Made by a program: the position numbers and the translations under genes. 10,331 bases of DNA from an uncultured Lachnospiraceae bacterium (GTDB lineage Bacteria; Bacillota_A; Clostridia; Lachnospirales; Lachnospiraceae): assembly GCA_949957035.1 (NCBI GenBank), contig CATLIP010000076.1, forward strand, positions 1 through 10,331. The letters are read 5' to 3'. The notes below the pieces were generated by a model. That model saw only the letters and a program-made list of their open reading frames with translations. It was not told the origin of the DNA and did not search any database. Numbering within the stretch: position 1 is the stretch's first letter; the number at the start of each line of letters is the position of its first letter. Positions 6,346-10,331 of the stretch are shown piece after piece.

Positions 6346-7941
6346 ATGAAGAAGGGCATGGCAGTGTTATCTGCCTTTATGATAGGAACCAATAGCGTTA
6401 TGTCAGGAGTTGTGGTGATGGCAGCACAGAATGAAAGTGAGGTTGTAGAGCCAAATTCTTCGAAAGAAAGTCTTATACAGGAAAGATTCTTTTCTGATAC
6501 AGAGAATGATTTTGTAAAAGGCTCCTTAGAGCTTTTTGATATAGAAGGAAAAGAATTTTTAAAGCAAAATCCAGACTTGTTTGACCTTGGTAAAGAGAAA
6601 ACAAAAGGCTCCTTAGAGTTCAAAGAAGGCGAAGAAGATAAGATACTGGAAGAAGCTGTTCTCAAAGAAGACGAAAAAACAGGGATGGAGAGTAAGGACT
6701 CTGATAAAAGGTTATTAAAGGATACAGATAAAAAGGAAGCGGAAGAAGCAGAAGTTCAGAAACCAGCAGGAATGAAAAACCTACAAATACCACAAAAATT
6801 AGAGGTTGTCTTAGACCCGTGGGAATTAGAACGAAAGGGGCAGATTTATTCAGAAGAGTATGTGATTCAAAATACAGGAGATAACGCAGGGGTACTCTCC
6901 TTGTCACATCTTGCATGTAAACCGCAGGCACAAAGTGGTGTAGTTGTAAAAACGGATAAGACAGGATTACATGATAATGAAGAAAAATCAGTCTATATGG
7001 AAATGGTGTTTGGAAATGGGGAGCAGATTGTTCTAGCAGAAGAAAGTTCAAAATATGAGGTAGAGCTGCAGCCGGGAGAGATATTATCCCTCTGTTTCAC
7101 AGGCGAGATGAATGAGTATGCATCCCAAGGCTGGGATAATGGCGATGTCAGGGTAGAGGTTGTGTATTCTTGGAGCATCGTAGAAGATGAGAATGGTGTA
7201 AATAGAGATGATGTGGGTTCAGGAGCTGACAAAACAGATGAGGAAAATGAATCTAATACTGTAGATGCCCAGGAAGAAGCGCTGCCCAACAATATGGAAT
7301 TGGATGATCCCATAGTTCCGGAAAACAGTATAGGCATTGAAGGGAATCTGACAGCAGAAGAGCCGAAAATTGGTGAAGAAAATGAACCCCAAATCAATGT
7401 AGATAACCATGAATTTGAAGGAGATGAGTTGGGAGGGGAAAAAGAGCCGAAGGTTATAGATTTGAAAGAGTTTCAGACAGCACAAGTTGTTATAGATTCA
7501 TGGAGAATAGAAGAAAACGGCCAGATTTTATCGAAACGTTATACAGTACGAAATACAGGAGAGCGTGCAGGAACATTGACATTATCAAAGCTTGTTTGTT
7601 GTGCTGGAGAAGAAAGTGAAATCCTTGTTAAGCGTGAAAAAAAAGAACTAGAAGAGGCAGAAGAGAGAGCTGTCTATATGGAGATGGTACTTGGGAATGG
7701 GGAAAGATTTGTTTTATCCCGAAAAGAAGCAGATTATAAATTAGAGTTGAGACCAGGGGAGGAAATATCTGTCTATTTCGAGGGGAAAATAAATGGGAAC
7801 GGGACTGGAAGTATGGAACAAGGAGAAGTTGTAGTTTCAGCATTGTGTTCCTGGAATGTAAAAGAGACGGCTGCTGAACAAAGCCCCAGTATGGATGCAG
7901 GATTGATTGACCAAAAAGAAGATGAGGAGGAGTATAACTGA
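6346..7941 (+). CDS. secreted acidic protein with two tandem copies of an uncharacterised domain
   Basis: A 531-aa protein I cannot assign to a named family. Residues 1-27 look like a Sec signal peptide (KK, then a hydrophobic run ending VVVMAAQ). Residues 28-148 are charged and low in complexity, with KGSLE appearing twice (68-72 region start 58 and 88). Two homologous domains follow, at about 151-279 and 377-507. Each has a VV-D-W start, GQI-S--Y-(I/V)-NTG, a central VYMEMV-GNGE, and an LxPGE near the end; an acidic linker joins them. There is no LPxTG motif or C-terminal membrane segment, so it is either released or held by the partner membrane protein. ATG 6346 has AAGGAGG 8 bases upstream. 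The stop is one base before the next start, giving tight coupling. An extracellular binding or envelope role is inference. Confidence 0.85.
   Translation: MKKGMAVLSAFMIGTNSVMSGVVVMAAQNESEVVEPNSSKESLIQERFFSDTENDFVKGSLELFDIEGKEFLKQNPDLFDLGKEKTKGSLEFKEGEEDKILEEAVLKEDEKTGMESKDSDKRLLKDTDKKEAEEAEVQKPAGMKNLQIPQKLEVVLDPWELERKGQIYSEEYVIQNTGDNAGVLSLSHLACKPQAQSGVVVKTDKTGLHDNEEKSVYMEMVFGNGEQIVLAEESSKYEVELQPGEILSLCFTGEMNEYASQGWDNGDVRVEVVYSWSIVEDENGVNRDDVGSGADKTDEENESNTVDAQEEALPNNMELDDPIVPENSIGIEGNLTAEEPKIGEENEPQINVDNHEFEGDELGGEKEPKVIDLKEFQTAQVVIDSWRIEENGQILSKRYTVRNTGERAGTLTLSKLVCCAGEESEILVKREKKELEEAEERAVYMEMVLGNGERFVLSRKEADYKLELRPGEEISVYFEGKINGNGTGSMEQGEVVVSALCSWNVKETAAEQSPSMDAGLIDQKEDEEEYN
6796..7182 (+). 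repeat. domain repeat 1 of the secreted protein
   Basis: Codes for residues 151-279. It shares with repeat 2 the order W, GQI-S, NTG, A/G-rich turn, VYMEMV(F/L)GNGE, E(L)xPGE and a final SW. This indicates an internal duplication old enough for much sequence divergence; the conserved points suggest a beta-rich fold. Confidence 0.8.
7474..7866 (+). repeat. domain repeat 2 of the secreted protein
   Basis: Codes for residues 377-507, the second copy of the domain at 151-279. Each copy contains one or more cysteines near the same place (Cys191; Cys418-419) and another toward the end (Cys250 in copy 1, Cys501 in copy 2), so one disulphide per domain is possible. Confidence 0.8.
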
Positions 7942-7942
7942 A

Positions 7943-8467
7943 ATGTCTGAAAAAGAACAGGAACAAGTTGTGGATAAGGCACAGGAGGAGCAGAAAAAAA
8001 AGAGGAAAAAGATTCTCATCCTAATAGGAAGCCTACTGATTGTTGCTGCGGTAATATTTTTTATGACCAGAAAACCCAAAGAGGTAATAACAGAAGAGAA
8101 TTATAAGCAGATAATGGAAGATATGGAGAATGAGGTGCAGGAAGGGTATTTTGAGACCTATATGAATACGGAATGGACGTTCCCGGACGGGACTTCGGAG
8201 ACGACGGACGCTGTACTGGGAAATTCACCGAATAATAATAAGCCTATACGGTGCGAAATTATGCTGGCAGATACGGATGAAGTAATCTTGTCAACAGGAG
8301 TGCTTCCTGTAGGGGTAGAGATGCCGCCATTTAAGCTAGATGTTGATTTGGATGCAGGTAGGTATGAAGCGGTGTGTATGGTTTACCTGTTGGATGAGGA
8401 GGAAGATGGTACATATGCAGATTATAGTAATGCAGGATTTGATGTAACTATAATTGTAGAGAATTAA
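7943..8467 (+). CDS. single-pass membrane protein with extracellular domain
   Basis: A 174-aa protein with a charged cytoplasmic N-terminus (EKEQEQVVDKAQEEQKKKRKK), one membrane helix at about 24-42 (ILILIGSLLIVAAVIFFM), then an outside domain. The C-terminal part (NSPNNNKPIRCEIMLADTDE, VGVEMPPFKLDVDL, AGRYEAVCMVYLLDEE) resembles a small beta-sandwich domain I have seen in clostridial surface-protein clusters beside fimbria-like secreted proteins; I know no function for it. ATG 7943 is preferred: GAGGAGG (7924-7930) lies 12 bases upstream, whereas in-frame ATG 7922 and TTG 7907 lie inside the previous gene without a site. It starts one base after the previous stop, so the two are coupled and may act as a complex, this one being the anchor. 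Confidence 0.85.
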   Translation: MSEKEQEQVVDKAQEEQKKKRKKILILIGSLLIVAAVIFFMTRKPKEVITEENYKQIMEDMENEVQEGYFETYMNTEWTFPDGTSETTDAVLGNSPNNNKPIRCEIMLADTDEVILSTGVLPVGVEMPPFKLDVDLDAGRYEAVCMVYLLDEEEDGTYADYSNAGFDVTIIVEN

Positions 8468-8480
8468 TGAGGATAATCAG

Positions 8481-8508
8481 TTGCATTAAAAAGTGCAATG
8501 GTTATAGA
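8481..8508 (+). promoter_or_regulatory. candidate promoter with overlapping small hairpin before the secreted protein gene
   Basis: TTGCAT (8481-8486) and TATAGA (8503-8508) are separated by 16 bases, a fair sigma-A arrangement. The -35 half also forms a stem, TTGCA (8481-8485) with TGCAA (8494-8498). A separate promoter would allow the abundant secreted protein to be made in excess over its upstream partners. The call is by eye. Confidence 0.35.
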
Positions 8509-8546
8509 AAACACGCAAATTTATCAATAATTTAGGAGGTAAGTGT

Positions 8547-9890
8547 ATGAGAAGAAACAAGAAGTTAGCATCGATGGTTGTAGCAAGTGCGCTTGTAGCA
8601 ACAACAATGGCAATGCCGGTTATGGCAGATGGAGGAGAAGTTCCGGTACAGGTTCAGACGAAGTCAGCAGTAATCAGAGTTAAGGTTCCTACGAGCTTAG
8701 AGGTTGCCGTAAACCAGTTTGAGATGGGTGATACAGGATCTCAGATTTATTCTAATGATTTTACTATGGATAATCAAAGTGAGATTCCTGTAAAAATAGG
8801 TGTAACATCCACGGCAGAATTAAAAAACACAACTAAGCTTTTGTCGTCAAAGGCGGCAGTGGGAACTTCTGCAAAGGAAGGTGAAGCATGGTTGGCTGTT
8901 GCAGCTAAGACAGCAGATGATTCTTATGCGGATGGAAGTACTGCATTTAAAGATTTGACGGAAAGCAGTAAAAACATCAAAACATTTACGCAGGGAACAG
9001 ATGCCAAAGCTACGGCAAGCCAGACGTTCTATTTGGGTAAAAGCGCTGATATGAAATATAAACTTTTAAATGCAGGGGAAGATGCAACTAATATTTCGTA
9101 TGCGCAATTTTATAAACTAGAAACAGTTACATTCACTGGTAGTGATAATACAGCGAAAGGAAATGAATTAAAGGCATTAGTAAAAGAAAAGGACGTCTAT
9201 TCTGCAGTAACGGCCAATATTGCGGGAGGCGGAGCAGAATTGACAAAGATTGCAAAAGGAACGGCAGAAGGCAGCGTGTCATATGCCGATGCAAATACAT
9301 ATTATACGGCTAATGTGGCATCAACGGCTAAAGATGATTTAAGTAGTAGCGATTCATATATGTATGGAAATGGAGATGTTGCTAATACAGGTAAAGCTGC
9401 TTTTAGATATGTAGGTAAATTGTCAGGAGCTCAGGAAACCTGGACAAAAGATGATATCAGCGAAATTACAATTAAGTATGATATTTTAGGACTGGGCGAT
9501 ACCAAATATGACGCTGTATCAGGTGATTGTACGTATGGACTTTATGTTCCTACTCCAGTAGACGTGACAGGCAGTAAGATTACAAATGGAGGCGGCACAA
9601 CAGATTTTGATACGCAGGCAAAACTTGCAACTCAGTTGAAAGGTGGATATTCAGTTGTGTTTAGAGTTCCTGCCGGAACAGACCTTAATAATTATGGAGT
9701 TACAAAAATTGAAGTAGATGGTACAGAATATCAGTTTACAAAAGGGACAGCTGCATCTACTGCAAATAGTGATGGCAGTACATATACTTTAAAGAATTTT
9801 ACCGCTAGTACAGCGGCAAACGTAAAGGTATATTATAGCAATAGCGCTACTGGAGAGGGTTATATAATCGAATATACAATTGCATCATAG
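8547..9890 (+). CDS. secreted surface protein, Ala/Thr/Ser-rich, uncharacterised
   Basis: A 447-aa protein with a clear Sec signal peptide: MRRNKK, hydrophobic core to residue 22, and cleavage likely after VMA (residue 27). The mature start holds VPTSLEVAVNQFEMGDTGSQ and then DFTMDNQSEIPVKIGVTSTA, a beta-rich pattern that I associate with clostridial envelope or fimbria-like proteins. The rest is rich in Ala, Thr, Ser, Gly and Lys, nearly free of Cys, and ends YIIEYTIAS, with no LPxTG, lipobox or membrane anchor. A near-consensus TTTAGGAGGT (8531-8540) sits 6 bases before ATG 8547, suggesting strong expression. It lies 79 bases after the membrane protein gene and is followed by a good terminator. 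It may be the main structural product of this cassette, but that is inference. Confidence 0.85.
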   Translation: MRRNKKLASMVVASALVATTMAMPVMADGGEVPVQVQTKSAVIRVKVPTSLEVAVNQFEMGDTGSQIYSNDFTMDNQSEIPVKIGVTSTAELKNTTKLLSSKAAVGTSAKEGEAWLAVAAKTADDSYADGSTAFKDLTESSKNIKTFTQGTDAKATASQTFYLGKSADMKYKLLNAGEDATNISYAQFYKLETVTFTGSDNTAKGNELKALVKEKDVYSAVTANIAGGGAELTKIAKGTAEGSVSYADANTYYTANVASTAKDDLSSSDSYMYGNGDVANTGKAAFRYVGKLSGAQETWTKDDISEITIKYDILGLGDTKYDAVSGDCTYGLYVPTPVDVTGSKITNGGGTTDFDTQAKLATQLKGGYSVVFRVPAGTDLNNYGVTKIEVDGTEYQFTKGTAASTANSDGSTYTLKNFTASTAANVKVYYSNSATGEGYIIEYTIAS

Positions 9891-9939
9891 TAGGATATAA
9901 CCAATACATAGAAAGTTTAGTTAGCTTTAGTGTTTAGCG

Positions 9940-9988
9940 TATAGTCAGGGGAATTTCAGACATTTCCCTGACTATACTTTAGATTTTT
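9940..9988 (+). terminator. intrinsic terminator of the surface-protein operon
   Basis: TATAGTCAGGG (9940-9950) pairs perfectly with CCCTGACTATA (9966-9976). The stem can extend by GAA/TTT with one G-U pair, leaving a 9-base loop. A T-rich stretch with five consecutive T residues (9984-9988) follows. It lies 50 bases after the stop of the secreted protein. Confidence 0.75.
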
Positions 9989-10033
9989 CATTTTGATTGG
10001 AAGTATGTTTGATGATGTAGATGGGGAGCATAT

Positions 10034-10331
10034 ATGAAATTGTGTTTATTTGGCGCAGGAAATACAGGAAGACAGTTTATTGAAAAGAAAATTGAAAAGT
10101 ATACAGGGAAATATGAAGAAATATTTTTTGTAGAAAGTAATTGTAGTCAGGAAAAAACTTTTTTCTATGGATATAAAATAAAAAATTCTGTAATGATAGA
10201 TGATGAAACAGAAGTAATTATTACTAGCTTGTTTTGGGATGAAATATATCGAGATTGTTGTCTAAAAAAATATTGTGTAATTGGGATATATGATAAAATT
10301 CAGAATAAGATTATTTCTTACAAAGAAATGT
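10034..10331 (+). CDS. protein with Rossmann-like N-terminus (5' part, runs off the window)
   Basis: The first 99 residues of a gene with no stop before the right edge. The start KLCLFGAGNTGRQFIE matches the glycine-rich nucleotide-binding loop (GxGxxGxxF) seen in the N-terminal Rossmann-like domains of polysaccharide-modifying enzymes and of some methyltransferase and glycan-biosynthesis proteins. The following FFVESN and DDETEVIITS are consistent with later strands. Which catalytic domain follows cannot be told. ATG 10034 has GGGGAG (10023-10028) at good spacing. The gene is much richer in A and T than everything to its left, with long AAA/ATT/TTT runs, which may point to transfer, as is common for surface-glycan clusters. 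It is the first gene after the terminator, so it belongs to a different transcription unit. Confidence 0.75.
   Translation, partial: MKLCLFGAGNTGRQFIEKKIEKYTGKYEEIFFVESNCSQEKTFFYGYKIKNSVMIDDETEVIITSLFWDEIYRDCCLKKYCVIGIYDKIQNKIISYKEM

Noticed and set aside
6516..6618. 16-base direct repeat (AAAAGGCTCCTTAGAG at 6516-6531 and 6603-6618)
   Set aside because: Encodes the repeated KGSLE segment of the secreted protein; a small internal duplication without sign of separate function.
6675..6683. 9-base match (AAAAACAGG) to the candidate guide bases 6103-6111
   Set aside because: Short, inside a coding region rather than a promoter, and it does not begin at the guide's likely start. Chance is sufficient.
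9800..9890. Sortase (LPxTG) or other wall anchor at the end of the 447-aa protein
   Set aside because: The C-terminus has no LPxTG-like motif, no hydrophobic segment and no basic tail.

Overview
The window reads as a chromosomal segment from a gut-type Clostridia, most likely Lachnospiraceae. The basis is indirect: strong GGAGG-type ribosome binding sites, frequent AGA/AGG, ATA and GGA codons, a fused SUMT/uroporphyrinogen-III synthase gene of the clostridial kind, a BioY biotin transporter component, and a clostridial-style cluster of secreted and membrane-anchored surface proteins. All genes I accept are on the + strand.

Left part (1-4165, GC-richer): a tightly packed, probably co-transcribed housekeeping run. 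It holds the 3' end of a beta-phosphoglucomutase-like HAD hydrolase, a Sir2 family NAD-dependent deacylase, BioY, hemC (hydroxymethylbilane synthase), and a fused cobA/hemD (uroporphyrinogen-III synthase plus its C-methyltransferase). HemC and CobA/HemD together take porphobilinogen to precorrin-2, the branch to corrinoids and sirohaem. The usual neighbours hemB and hemL do not follow; the run ends in an AT-rich gap.

Middle part (4166-6345): a 451-base AT-rich intergenic region with an extended -10 promoter candidate, a perfect 36-base palindrome with a T tract, a 16-base palindrome, and a second, decayed copy of the large palindrome. It is followed by a 460-aa TnpB-like (IS605 OrfB) protein. 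This protein keeps the TnpB fold signatures and the CxxC...CxxC zinc ribbon, but all three RuvC catalytic acidic positions appear replaced (Ala271, Val355, Lys434). No TnpA is present. The 3' end of the gene and the bases after it can fold like the guide-RNA scaffold of TnpB systems, and the bases after that scaffold share an 11-base match with the -10 element upstream of the gene. This is the most interesting part of the window: a candidate exapted, nuclease-dead TnpB acting as an RNA-guided DNA binder or repressor (TldR-like).

Right part (6346-9988): three genes that look like one cell-envelope cassette. They encode a secreted acidic protein with two copies of a roughly 130-residue domain, a single-pass membrane protein with an extracellular domain, and a 447-aa secreted protein rich in Ala, Thr and Ser. 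The cassette ends in a good intrinsic terminator. A very AT-rich gene with a Rossmann-like N-terminus then runs off the right edge.
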